A stretch of DNA of 64,000 nt from positions 1 to 64,000 of the forward strand of contig WGOC01000019.1 of assembly GCA_016124235.1 (NCBI GenBank). Direction: 5' to 3'. This stretch comes from a bacterium. GTDB lineage: Bacteria; Verrucomicrobiota; Verrucomicrobiia; Limisphaerales; RI-55. The notes below the pieces were generated by a model that saw nothing but the letters and a program-made list of their open reading frames with translations, was not told where the DNA came from and searched no databases. A program made the translations under genes and the position numbers. How positions within the stretch are numbered: the stretch's first letter is position 1; the number at the start of each line of letters is the position of its first letter. Positions 36,012 through 44,669 of this stretch are shown here, piece after piece.

Positions 36012-37190
36012 ATGCGTGAGTGGCTCCGCAGCAAGACTGAATCTTTCGAAACGTTCATTCTCGAAGTTATCTTCGAGCAACGTCGCGGCAAGCGTGCCGC
36101 CGTCGCGCGATTCATCCTGTTGCTCCTTTCCAATGTTTTTGCCGTGGCCGTAAAGCTGCGACGTTTCCTGTACAACGTCCGGCTGTTGCGCGATTCCACG
36201 CTCGGCGTCCAAGTCATTGCCATCGGCAATCTTACCGTTGGTGGAACCGGCAAAACGCCCGTCGTCGAAAAATTCGCCCGTGAATTGACGGATGCCGGTC
36301 GGACGGTTGCCATTCTTTCCCGGGGTTATCGTTCCAAACCGCCCCCTTTACGCGAACGATTGATCAACAAGCTGCTGCTCCGTGAGGATACCACCCCGCC
36401 GCGAATTGTCTCGGACGGCAAGTCGTTGTTGCTCGACTCCGAAACTGCCGGTGACGAACCCTACATGCTCGCCTCCAACTTGAAGGATGTCGTCGTGCTG
36501 GTGGACAAGGACCGCGTCAAGGCAGGACGTTACGCGATCGAGAAATACGGCTGCGATACGTTGTTACTCGATGACGGCTATCAGTATTGGAAACTGGCGG
36601 GCCGTCGACAGGACGTCGTGCTGATCGATCGCCAACAACCGTTTGGCAATGAATACATGCTGCCGCGTGGCACGTTGCGCGAACCGCCGTCGCACTTGGC
36701 CCGGGCCACGACCATTTTCATTACCAAGAGCGACGGAAACACGGCCGAGCTCAGGAAGCGAATCGCCCAGATCAATAACCGTGCCGGCATCATCGAGTGC
36801 GTTCATCACCCACTTTATTTTGAGGATGTCTTCACGGGGGAACAACACGGAATGGAACTGATCAGTGGAAAGAAAGTCGCATCGCTCAGTGGAATCGCCC
36901 AACCGGAAAGCTTCGAAGAAAGCCTGGTCAGACTCGGCGGTGAATTGGTTTACGCCAAACGTTTCGCCGATCATCACCGGTTCAGCCAGCAGGAAATCCT
37001 GAACGCCATCAATCGCGGAAAAAAGCGGCAGGCGGACGCGATCATTACCACCCAAAAGGATGCCGTGCGATTTCCGAAGATCGATCGCCGCGATTTGCCG
37101 ATCTATTTTATGCGGGTGGAAATCAAGATTCTTTCCGGGGGCGCTGACTTTCAGGATGTCGTGCGACGTATTTGCTTCCGCCAGGCATGA
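36012..37190 (+). CDS. lpxK: Tetraacyldisaccharide 4'-kinase
   Basis: LpxK adds the 4'-phosphate to the lipid A precursor at the inner membrane. The 392-residue protein has an N-terminal membrane-associated helix (FILLLLSNVFAVAVKLRRFL), the P-loop IGNLTVGGTGKTPVVEKF, SRGYRSK, DLPIYFMRVE near the end, and the DDGYQYWKL motif typical of LpxK. Length is slightly above E. coli LpxK (about 330). Its stop overlaps the next start as ATGA, so translation of the lipid A acyltransferase is coupled. It opens the run lpxK, lpxL-like, waaF-like, serine acetyltransferase. Confidence 0.93.
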   Translation: MREWLRSKTESFETFILEVIFEQRRGKRAAVARFILLLLSNVFAVAVKLRRFLYNVRLLRDSTLGVQVIAIGNLTVGGTGKTPVVEKFARELTDAGRTVAILSRGYRSKPPPLRERLINKLLLREDTTPPRIVSDGKSLLLDSETAGDEPYMLASNLKDVVVLVDKDRVKAGRYAIEKYGCDTLLLDDGYQYWKLAGRRQDVVLIDRQQPFGNEYMLPRGTLREPPSHLARATTIFITKSDGNTAELRKRIAQINNRAGIIECVHHPLYFEDVFTGEQHGMELISGKKVASLSGIAQPESFEESLVRLGGELVYAKRFADHHRFSQQEILNAINRGKKRQADAIITTQKDAVRFPKIDRRDLPIYFMRVEIKILSGGADFQDVVRRICFRQA

Positions 37191-38077
37191 ATCGTCTGTT
37201 CGTCTATCCGGTCGCAGCAGCGGTCAGGTTGCTGCAATCACTGCCACTCCCCGTGGTGGCGTGGCTCGGTCGCTGCCTCGGCCGGTGCGCCTGGTGGGTG
37301 GCGTGGCACGAGCGCCGTCGCGCCCTGGTGAATCTGGATATCGCGTTTGGTAACGAATGGTCCAAAGAAGAACAGGGCTCAATTGCCCGGCGTCATTTTC
37401 AGCTCTTGGGCGAATCATTTCTCTGCACTCTCAAAGCCCTGACCATGGAACGAGGTGAACTGGGCGATCGTTTACAGATTGTCGGTCTGAACAAACTGCG
37501 TCCGTGGATCGAGCAAAGCCAGGTGCCGGGCGTCGTCGTCGCGATCGGGCACTTTGGCAATATCAGCATGTATGATTTCGCGGCCGCCGACTTGCCATGG
37601 ATGGAAGTCGCCGCCACCTATCGCCGCCCCAATGCCGATTGGTTAAACGACATCCTGACGGGGCTACGCAACCACTGCCGCTCGCGACTTTTCGAAGAAG
37701 TTGAAGATGCGAAAGCCTTGCGAAGCTGTCTGCACGAGGGCAACGTCGTGCTGGGAATCATGTGCGATACCAACCCCGGCGAGCAAGCGCCAGCGATCCC
37801 GTTTTTTGGCTACCCGGCGGCCACGACTGCCGCCCCCGCACTTTGCGCTTTGCGTTACCGCATGCCCCTGCACCTGGCAGCGTGCTATCGCACCGGTCCC
37901 GGCCGCTGGCGGGTGGAAATTGGCGACGAGATCCCAACCCGCGTCGAAGGCCGCCGCCGCCGGCTCGAAGACATCATGAGCGACCTGAACGCGCAGTTGG
38001 AAACCTGCATCCGACGTGATCCGGCCAATTGGTGCTGGGTCCAACCACGTTGGGAACATCCCGGTCGCCGCCGCTAA
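37187..38077 (+). CDS. Lipid A biosynthesis acyltransferase (LpxL/HtrB family)
   Basis: This 296-residue protein has one N-terminal membrane segment (LPLPVVAWLGRCLGRCAWWV), the lysophospholipid acyltransferase core (PGVVVAIGHFGNISMYDF, VLGIMCDTNPGEQAPAIPFF) and FFGYPAATTAAPALCALRY, all typical of late lipid A acyltransferases. The catalytic box in the family is H-x4-D/E; here the fifth position after His is Ser (HFGNIS). That raises the question whether activity is altered. ATG 37187 overlaps the lpxK stop. The following heptosyltransferase gene begins 12 bases after its stop, so the operon continues. Confidence 0.87.
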   Translation: MNRLFVYPVAAAVRLLQSLPLPVVAWLGRCLGRCAWWVAWHERRRALVNLDIAFGNEWSKEEQGSIARRHFQLLGESFLCTLKALTMERGELGDRLQIVGLNKLRPWIEQSQVPGVVVAIGHFGNISMYDFAAADLPWMEVAATYRRPNADWLNDILTGLRNHCRSRLFEEVEDAKALRSCLHEGNVVLGIMCDTNPGEQAPAIPFFGYPAATTAAPALCALRYRMPLHLAACYRTGPGRWRVEIGDEIPTRVEGRRRRLEDIMSDLNAQLETCIRRDPANWCWVQPRWEHPGRRR

Positions 38078-38089
38078 TCCAAGCCAGCG

Positions 38090-39223
38090 ATGCAAAACGA
38101 ATCCATCCTCGTCCGCGGTGTGAACTGGCTCGGTGATGCCGTGATGAGCACGCCCGCGCTAATTCGGCTCCGGGAGGCGCGACCCGAGGCCCGCATCGTA
38201 CTGCTGACCCACGAAAAACTCCGTGACCTGTGGAACGATCACCCGGCGCTCGACGAAGTCATCACGTTCGGACCGAAAGAATCCGCGTTCCGCGTCGGCC
38301 GACGACTGCGCGAAACAAATTGTGATACCGCCCTGCTGTTACCCAATTCCCCCCGCTCGGCGATTGAAAGTTGGTGGGGCCGAATTCCCCGGCGCATCGG
38401 TATCCGGCGAAAATGGCGCAATTGGTTTCTGACGGAAGGACTCGAACCGCGGGCGAACGAAACACCGATGCACAAGCGTTCCGCAGAGGAGATTCGCCTG
38501 CTGACCGAAACGGGCATCACCTTGAAACGACAACCGTTGCCAATCGAGGCGCATCATCTCTTTCAATACTTGTATTTGACCCGGGCCCTCGGGTTGAACG
38601 CCGAGCCGTGCGCCCCGTTCCTTGCCGTCTCGGATGAACAAGTCAATCGGGCTTGCGAAAAGTTCGGGATACAATCTCGTGCAGACCGAAAACGTCCCTT
38701 AGTCGGAATCAATCCCGGCGCCGAGTACGGTCCGGCGAAGCGTTGGCCGCGCGAACGCTTCATTGAGGCGGCGCTTGCCGTTTACCGAACGACACCCTGT
38801 GATTGGTGGATCTTTGGAGGACCATTCGACATCCCGTTGGCAAACGAAATCACCCAGGCGCTTCGCGAAAAGTTTGGTCCGTCGAGCAAGGTCGAATGCC
38901 TGGCCGGCCGCACGTCGCTCGGTGAATTATGTGCGACTGCAAAAGCCGTGGATGTTTTTCTGACCAACGACACCGGGCCGATGCACGTCGCCGCCGCCGT
39001 CGGAACGCCGGTCGTGGCCATCTTTGGAAGCACCTCGCCCGAGCTGACCGGCCCGGGTCTGCCGGGAAACGGTCACCATCATTTGTTGCTGGAACCGCCA
39101 TCGTGCGCTCCCTGTTTTTTACGCGAATGCCCGATCGACTTTCGGTGTATGAACGGCGTGACCGTCGAAAAAGTTGTCGCCGCGATGACGCACACGCTCG
39201 AATCAAAGCCCACCGTGGAATAG
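38090..39223 (+). CDS. waaF: ADP-heptose:LPS heptosyltransferase II family (GT9)
   Basis: The 377-residue GT9 protein shows the N-terminal loop VRGVNWLGDAVMSTPALIRL, the middle segment GINPGAEYGPAKRWP, and the donor-binding site LTNDTGPMHVAAAVGTPVVA followed by IFGSTSPELTGP. This pattern is that of WaaF, which adds the second heptose of the inner core on the cytoplasmic face. A GmhA-type enzyme encoded at 5195 would feed the same ADP-heptose pathway. A cysteine cluster near the end (CAPCFLRECPIDFRCM) matches the family. The serine acetyltransferase frame starts right after the stop. Confidence 0.9.
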   Translation: MQNESILVRGVNWLGDAVMSTPALIRLREARPEARIVLLTHEKLRDLWNDHPALDEVITFGPKESAFRVGRRLRETNCDTALLLPNSPRSAIESWWGRIPRRIGIRRKWRNWFLTEGLEPRANETPMHKRSAEEIRLLTETGITLKRQPLPIEAHHLFQYLYLTRALGLNAEPCAPFLAVSDEQVNRACEKFGIQSRADRKRPLVGINPGAEYGPAKRWPRERFIEAALAVYRTTPCDWWIFGGPFDIPLANEITQALREKFGPSSKVECLAGRTSLGELCATAKAVDVFLTNDTGPMHVAAAVGTPVVAIFGSTSPELTGPGLPGNGHHHLLLEPPSCAPCFLRECPIDFRCMNGVTVEKVVAAMTHTLESKPTVE

Positions 39224-40231
39224 TTGGCAATTAAACCACCCCGCGAACGGAAGCTCATCGCCAAATGCGCCCCACCTTGCGTTGGCGCGGAGTTTCTGGA
39301 TACTTCGGTCGTGAGTGCGTCTGTCACCCAGTTGACCAATCAGTTGTTGGCATCGTATGCGCAATTGGGCGGTATCAATCATCTCGACGGCAAGAACCTG
39401 CCGTCGAAAACGCGCATCGGAGCGATCACTGTCGATTTGTTGCGTTTGCTGTTTCCGGGCTTTTTCGATGATCGCCAGTTTCATTCCTCGGAACTGAAAA
39501 TTGAGACCGCGACGCTGGTCGATTCCATTCTCGATCGACTGCAGAGCGAAATCGAAAAGAGCTTGGAATATGCGCCACCCGAGGGCGTCAAACCCGGCGA
39601 GTTGGGAGCACTTGCCGAGAGCGAAACGCACAACTTGATCGGTGCTTTGCCGTGCGTCCGCGAATTGCTCGCCACCGATGTTGAAGCGGCTTACAACGGC
39701 GACCCCGCCGCGCTCAGCAAAGAGGAAGTGATCGTTGCCTATCCGTTCATCGAGACCATCGCGGTGCAACGGCTCGCCCACCAGCTTTATCTAGAAAGCG
39801 TGCCGCTCATTCCGCGAATCATGACCGAGTGGGCGCATTCGCGGACCGGCATGGACCTGCATCCGGGCGCGACGATTGGAACCCACTTTTTTATCGATCA
39901 CGGAACGGGAACCGTGATCGGCGAGACGAGCGTCATTGGAGATCACGTCAAGATGTACCAGGGCGTGGCGTTGATTGGCCGTTCACTGGCAGGCGGACAG
40001 GCGCTCAAAGGCCAGCGTCGACATCCGACCATCGAGGAACATGTCACGCTTTATGCCGGAGCCACGATCATGGGTGGCGACACCGTTGTCGGCGCGAACA
40101 GCACCATTGGCGCGAATGTCTTTCTTACGCACAGCGTACCACCGCACTCGCTGGTCGTGTCTGAAGACGTGAAAGTGAAAGTGATGGACAAGCTGGCTTA
40201 CAAATCGCCGGCGTTGGATTTCCAGATTTAG
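39224..40231 (+). CDS. cysE: Serine O-acetyltransferase
   Basis: The product transfers acetyl from acetyl-CoA to serine, the first step of cysteine synthesis. The C-terminal half is a left-handed beta helix of hexapeptide repeats (GMDLHPGATIGTHFFIDHGT, VIGETSVIGDHVKMYQGVAL, PTIEEHVTLYAGATIMGGDT). An extended N-terminal helical domain of about 180 residues resembles the longer EpsC-type enzymes. The frame starts at TTG 39224, directly after the waaF stop; GTG 39311 is another candidate. The gene closes the lipid A and core run and stops 7 bases from the convergent ATPase gene. Confidence 0.85.
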   Translation: MAIKPPRERKLIAKCAPPCVGAEFLDTSVVSASVTQLTNQLLASYAQLGGINHLDGKNLPSKTRIGAITVDLLRLLFPGFFDDRQFHSSELKIETATLVDSILDRLQSEIEKSLEYAPPEGVKPGELGALAESETHNLIGALPCVRELLATDVEAAYNGDPAALSKEEVIVAYPFIETIAVQRLAHQLYLESVPLIPRIMTEWAHSRTGMDLHPGATIGTHFFIDHGTGTVIGETSVIGDHVKMYQGVALIGRSLAGGQALKGQRRHPTIEEHVTLYAGATIMGGDTVVGANSTIGANVFLTHSVPPHSLVVSEDVKVKVMDKLAYKSPALDFQI

Positions 40232-40238
40232 CCGACGA

Positions 40239-41459
40239 TCACAGCTGATCGATCGCCACGACGCGGGCCATTTCCTCGAGCGTGGTTTCGCCCTTGATCA
40301 CTCGTCGCAGACCATTCTGCCAAAGCGTCTGCATTCCCTGCTCGATCGCAACATCGCCCAGTTCGCGCGTGGGGAGTTTCTGGAGAATCGCCTCACGGAT
40401 GGCGTCGTTTACCAGAAGCATTTCCGTGACGGCAACGCGTCCGGTGTAGCCGGTGTCCAAACAGTTTTCGCATCCCTGGCCCGCCGTGAATCTGGCGGCG
40501 CTGATAATCTCGGGCGAAAGCGTGGCCAACAAACCCGGATCTGGTTGATAAGGGGCCGAGCAGTCCGGACAATTCAAACGGACAAGACGCAGGCCCATGA
40601 CGCCGGAAATGCTCGAAGCCAGAAGAAATGGCTCGATGTTCATGTTGATCAACCGGGCGAACGTACCCCCCGCCATGCCGGAGTGAATGGTGCTGATGAC
40701 CAAATGACCGGTGAGGCCCGCTTGCACCGCAATCGCCGCAGTCTCCGCGTCGCGAATTTCACCAACCATGATGACCTGGGGATCCTGACGCATGAGCGAT
40801 CGCAGCGCGACCGGGTAAGTGAACCCTTGCGCGTTATTCACTTGCGCCTGGCTTACCATCGGCAGGCTAAACTCCACGGGATCTTCGACGGTGCTGATGC
40901 TGATCGTCGTCCCGTGTTTCGCCACGAGATGGCAGAGCGCGGCGTACATCGCCGTTGTTTTGCCGGAACCAGTAGGACCGGTCAGGAGAATCAAACCGTT
41001 GGGCCGGGAAATCAGATGTAGAAACGCATCGAGCGTGCTGTTTTCCAAACCCAGCTGGCCCAGATCGAAACTACGGTTGGTCGGATCAAAAATCCGCACC
41101 ACGATCTTTTCACCACGAACTGTGGGGAAAACGGAGATGCGCAATTCCACGCCGCCGAGATCCGGATCAGCCGGCGCATGGCCTTCCTGGGGCAACCCGG
41201 TCTGGTAGCTCACCAAATTCGCCATGACCTTGAAACGGCCGGCGAGCTTCTCCATGTAATCGAGCGGCAGGTGCACGAGTTCGCGCAGCACGCCGTTGAG
41301 CCGGATTCGAACGCACAGGGAATTCTCCCACGGTTCGAGGTGAATGTCGCTGGCCCCTGCGCGGATGGCATCCCCGACGAGATGACTGACAAGTTGGCCC
41401 ATTTCAGGACCGTTCCGCTGCACTTCCTCTGATTCGAGGTACGATTCGATTTGACTCAC
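40239..41459 (-). CDS. Type II secretion / type IV pilus ATPase (GspE/PilB family)
   Basis: The 406-residue ATPase has the N2 domain (ASDIHLEPWENSLCVRIRLN), Walker A GPTGSGKTTAMY, the Asp box EDPVE, Walker B VMVGEIRDAETA, the His box GHLVISTIHSG, and a four-cysteine zinc site (CPDC, CENC). It powers pilus or pseudopilus assembly from the cytoplasm. It lacks the usual N1 domain, so it is shorter than PilB or GspE (about 500-560). The start is GTG 41459, preceded by AGGAG that lies partly inside an eight-base-pair hairpin. No other pilus genes are visible nearby. Confidence 0.92.
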   Translation of the reverse strand: MSQIESYLESEEVQRNGPEMGQLVSHLVGDAIRAGASDIHLEPWENSLCVRIRLNGVLRELVHLPLDYMEKLAGRFKVMANLVSYQTGLPQEGHAPADPDLGGVELRISVFPTVRGEKIVVRIFDPTNRSFDLGQLGLENSTLDAFLHLISRPNGLILLTGPTGSGKTTAMYAALCHLVAKHGTTISISTVEDPVEFSLPMVSQAQVNNAQGFTYPVALRSLMRQDPQVIMVGEIRDAETAAIAVQAGLTGHLVISTIHSGMAGGTFARLINMNIEPFLLASSISGVMGLRLVRLNCPDCSAPYQPDPGLLATLSPEIISAARFTAGQGCENCLDTGYTGRVAVTEMLLVNDAIREAILQKLPTRELGDVAIEQGMQTLWQNGLRRVIKGETTLEEMARVVAIDQL

Positions 41460-41488
41460 GAATAACTCCTGGTTGCCGCAAGTTATTC
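41460..41488 (-). promoter_or_regulatory. Hairpin covering the ribosome site of the ATPase gene
   Basis: On the minus strand GAATAACT (41488-41481) pairs perfectly with AGTTATTC (41467-41460), which directly precedes GTG 41459. The AGGAG ribosome site overlaps the start of the second arm. Folding could limit initiation; no ligand-binding structure is seen. Confidence 0.4.
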
Positions 41489-41635
41489 ACAAGCGTCATT
41501 CCCTACGCGAGGAAAAAGAATTTCTTCGAAGGGAAAATCAGACGCAACGAGGCTTCGAGCGACCGTTTAGAACCAAAGGTCGCCGCAAACGAAATTCATT
41601 GCTGGTCGTGCGCGAGCATCGCCTAATCGGCTGCC

Positions 41636-42982
41636 ATGTCCGTTACCAATCGACCGCGTCGTCAGCAAAAAGGTTCGACCGCCACCAATCGCCACGGATT
41701 GAGCGCGATGGGATTGCGATCCGGCGAGCCACCGATTTCGTGGTTGATGGACCAAGCGTTGTCGCATCCAAAAATCATTTCGCTCGCAGCCGGTTTCACC
41801 GACAACGCGTCGCTTCCGATCAGCGAGACGCGCACGATTCTGAAGAACCTGCTGGCGAATAGCGCAACCGCGAGGTCCGCGCTGCAATACGGCAACACAA
41901 TGGGTGACACCGTATTGCGGCAGGCGACGATCAAGCGTTTGCGGGCGGCCGACAAAGAAGCACCGGGTCCTCGGTTCAATTCCGCCCACGCCGATGCCAT
42001 TTACGATCCAATAAGATTATTAATCACGCACGGCTCGCAACAATTCCTGTACATGTTGATGGAAGCTCTTTGCGATCCCGGCGACATCGTGCTGGTGGAG
42101 GACCCGACTTATTTTGTGTTTCTGGGGATGGCGCAAAGTCACGGGTTGCATTGCCGCGGAATTAGAATGACCAAGGACGGGATCGACGTTGAACACCTTG
42201 GTTCGGTCTTGGGCGAATTACAGCGATCCGGCAGCCTGCCGCGGGTAAAACTCCTGTACCTGGTGAGTTATAATCAGAATCCGACTGGCATCACCACGAC
42301 GCTGGAGCGTAAGGCCGCGGCACTAAATTCATTGCGGAGATTTGAACGCAAAGCCGGTCACACGATTTACCTTTTGGAGGACGCCGCCTACCGCGACCTG
42401 CGATTTGCAGGTTCCGACGTTGCGTCGGCATTGACGGTGGCCGGCGCGGAGCGGCGCGTGATTTACACCAGCACCTACAGCAAACCATTCGCGACGGGCA
42501 TTCGCGTGGGGTACGGCCTGTTGCCACCTCAGCTTGCAAAAATTGTCACGCGCATCAAAGGCAATCACGATTTCGGTACGGCCCACCTATTGCAATGCAT
42601 TCTCGCCGAAGCGTTGAATTCGGGCCGGTTCGATCGACACCTAAAAAAGCTTCGCAAACGTTACGCCGCGAAAGCCGACGCCATGGGCTGCGCCTTGGAT
42701 CGCCACTGCGCCGGTCTCCTGGACTGGGGTCAACCGCAAGGCGGGCTCTATTTTTGGGCAAGGATTCATGGCCGTGGACGGTCCGGTGCCAAATCCCGGT
42801 TGTTCCAATCCGCGCTGGCGAACGACGTTCTGTACGTGCCCGGCGCACTTTGTTATGCGGACGACTCCACTCGCCCAAAACCGGACAACGAACTGCGACT
42901 GAGTTTTGGCAGTGCGACGGAGGATGACATTTCCGAGGGAATTGCTCGTCTGGCCAGGGCCATTCGCGCCGGGAACCATTAG
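41636..42982 (+). CDS. PLP-dependent aminotransferase, class I/II
   Basis: The 448-residue fold-type I enzyme resembles 2-aminoadipate/aromatic aminotransferases of the LysN and MocR-like group. Motifs: ISLAAGFTDNASLP, ITHGSQQFLYMLMEALCDPG, LYLVSYNQNPTGI (the Asn that contacts PLP), LLEDAAYRDLRF (Asp for the pyridine ring) and YTSTYSKPFATGIRVGY with the Schiff-base Lys. There is no N-terminal GntR domain, so this is an enzyme, not a regulator. The start ATG 41636 gives a slightly basic lead of about 25 residues. No amino acid pathway genes adjoin, so the substrate is not fixed. Confidence 0.88.
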   Translation: MSVTNRPRRQQKGSTATNRHGLSAMGLRSGEPPISWLMDQALSHPKIISLAAGFTDNASLPISETRTILKNLLANSATARSALQYGNTMGDTVLRQATIKRLRAADKEAPGPRFNSAHADAIYDPIRLLITHGSQQFLYMLMEALCDPGDIVLVEDPTYFVFLGMAQSHGLHCRGIRMTKDGIDVEHLGSVLGELQRSGSLPRVKLLYLVSYNQNPTGITTTLERKAAALNSLRRFERKAGHTIYLLEDAAYRDLRFAGSDVASALTVAGAERRVIYTSTYSKPFATGIRVGYGLLPPQLAKIVTRIKGNHDFGTAHLLQCILAEALNSGRFDRHLKKLRKRYAAKADAMGCALDRHCAGLLDWGQPQGGLYFWARIHGRGRSGAKSRLFQSALANDVLYVPGALCYADDSTRPKPDNELRLSFGSATEDDISEGIARLARAIRAGNH

Positions 42983-42998
42983 ACATGGTGTCTATTTT
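42980..42998 (+). terminator. Short terminator-like hairpin spanning the aminotransferase stop
   Basis: TAGACA (42980-42985) and TGTCTA (42989-42994) form a six-base stem around TGG, then TTTTC. The stop codon TAG is the start of the stem. The stem is weak but perfect. Confidence 0.35.
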
Positions 42999-43287
42999 CG
43001 CGGCGGCTTAATTGAGTAGTGGACGATCCTTTGACACAGAAACGCTCGGTTCTGAATCGCGAACGACGGGTAAACGGACACTTTGGGTGCATTTCACCGG
43101 ATTTTTTCGCCTGCGCACGCGTATTGCTTTTAGACAGGTTCTGCTCCTGCCGATAAGGTGCATGGTAGAATCGCGTGAACGGTTGGGCAGCAGAATGTTT
43201 TGGATTGCCGCGGCCGACGGCACGCTTGCAATTTGATAATGAACGAGTTGAATGGGCCGCGGAAAACGGCTCTCGACAGGCAGACAC
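42999..43287 (+). other. Spacer before the DUF4388 response regulator
   Basis: Apart from the hairpin at its left edge I see no gene or symmetric element. An AT-richer stretch near 43225-43245 before the ATG at 43288 may hold the promoter; no clear -35/-10 or sigma-54 match could be placed. Confidence 0.5.
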
Positions 43288-44361
43288 ATGGCATCCCGCC
43301 CACGAATACTGTTGCTTGATGATGATCAGGAACTTCTGGATATGTACCAGGAGATTCTCGGTCAAATGCCGAGCAAACCGGAGGTCGTGACCGCTTCCTC
43401 AGGCGCGCGGGCGATCGCGCTTCTGGAATCGCAGAAGTTCACCCTGATGGTGACCGACCTGAACATGCCCAAAATGGACGGGCTGCAGGTGCTTTCAATC
43501 GTCCGGCGCAAGTATCCCCAATTGCGCATTGTCGTTTTGACCTCGGTGATGGACGAGCAATTCCGCTCGCGTTCGTACGCAATGGGCGTCGATCTATTCT
43601 GGCAGAAGCCGAGCACGATGGATGAGATCAAACTCTTCCTCGACTGCATCGAATCGCTGCTCGGTCGCGAAGAACAGGAATCTGGCTTTCGTGGTGTTCA
43701 AAGCAAGAGCTTGGTGGATCTCATCCAGTTGGAGTGCCTTTCCCGTACGTCGACCACGTTGCGCATTACGAACGGCAACCTGGAAGGCAGAATCTGGATT
43801 CGCGATGGCGATGTCATTGATGCGGCCAGCGCTACTTTGGATGGGACAGACGCCTTTAAGGAAATTTTGTGCTGGAAGACCGGCAGCTTTGAGATCCTGC
43901 CAGCGGACGACAAACATCCGCGCAAAATCCAGGAATCCTATCAAGGCCTGCTGCTGGAGACCGTACAAGCGATTGATGAAGGGCAACATCAGTCCGTGGA
44001 GAACGGAGAATCGAATGCCGCGCACGAAGCCGCCTCACCGTTGCTTCCGCTTTCCACGGTACAGGGCGTGGAGTTCTTGATCGATGTACCGGATGACCAA
44101 TCGCGAGATGCCGATTCTTGGGCGGCAGAAAACGTCCCCGGAACGGCCGCATGGGTCCGCGAAACCGTCAATGAGTTCAGAAAACTCGGCGATGATCTGC
44201 AAGCAGGGCAACTGCTGAATCTCGAGTACCACGGCCAGCAGCGCCACATCACCTGCACGCCGGGCTTGAAAAGCCACCTGTTGACCGGTTGGAATCGCAA
44301 TCTGTCCGGCGATGAATTGCGCGACAACCTGAAATTGATTACGTCGAAATGGGCTTCCTGA
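43288..44361 (+). CDS. Response regulator with DUF4388 (PATAN-like) output
   Basis: ATG 43288 gives 357 residues: a receiver (ILLLDDDQELLDMY, LMVTDLNMPKMDG with the phospho-Asp near 54, and LFWQKPSTMDE with the Lys), then a DUF4388 domain (SLVDLIQLECLSRTSTTLRI, GRIWIRDGDVIDA, KTGSFEILP), and a C-terminal region with a helix (ETVNEFRKLGDDLQAGQLLN). DUF4388 proteins take part in motility, polarity or gliding regulation in myxobacteria and cyanobacteria. The two small proteins downstream overlap or adjoin and are likely partners. No kinase gene is adjacent. Confidence 0.88.
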   Translation: MASRPRILLLDDDQELLDMYQEILGQMPSKPEVVTASSGARAIALLESQKFTLMVTDLNMPKMDGLQVLSIVRRKYPQLRIVVLTSVMDEQFRSRSYAMGVDLFWQKPSTMDEIKLFLDCIESLLGREEQESGFRGVQSKSLVDLIQLECLSRTSTTLRITNGNLEGRIWIRDGDVIDAASATLDGTDAFKEILCWKTGSFEILPADDKHPRKIQESYQGLLLETVQAIDEGQHQSVENGESNAAHEAASPLLPLSTVQGVEFLIDVPDDQSRDADSWAAENVPGTAAWVRETVNEFRKLGDDLQAGQLLNLEYHGQQRHITCTPGLKSHLLTGWNRNLSGDELRDNLKLITSKWAS

Positions 44362-44642
44362 GTTTCAAACCGGATACGAGTCTGCCGCTCCGCAAGCTGC
44401 CTTCCGGCAGTTTCACGGTCGACAGTGCCGGCAATATTGTGACCTCGACCGTTCCCACTTCGTTTCCCGCCGCCCAGGTGGACCGCATCGCGCGGTTAGT
44501 CCTTCGCGCGTTTGAGCGCGGCCATGAAGCGGGCTACCCATTTGCAGAATTGATCATCCACTACGCAGCCTTTAAGCTGAATGCCCGTGAGCTTCGGGGC
44601 GGCGCGATAGTGTTCCTGTCTCCCCAACGACGTGCCTATTGA
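44349..44642 (+). CDS. Hypothetical protein downstream of the DUF4388 regulator
   Basis: The 97-residue protein starts at ATG 44349, inside the last 13 bases of the regulator gene, so the two are translationally linked. It has a beta-like start (FKPDTSLPLRKLPSGSFTV), a helix (AAQVDRIARLVLRAFERGHE) and FAELIIHYAAFKLNARELRG. No membrane segment, signal or metal motif is seen. It ends 27 bases before the next small gene. I recognise no family; a cytoplasmic partner of the regulator is the simplest reading. Confidence 0.65.
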   Translation: MGFLSFKPDTSLPLRKLPSGSFTVDSAGNIVTSTVPTSFPAAQVDRIARLVLRAFERGHEAGYPFAELIIHYAAFKLNARELRGGAIVFLSPQRRAY

Positions 44643-44669
44643 CCAAACCACTGCGACCGCTGCCACGCT

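Noticed and set aside
43215-43235. GGCACG...TTGC resembling a sigma-54 promoter before the DUF4388 regulator
   Set aside because: The spacing between GG and GC is three bases too short.
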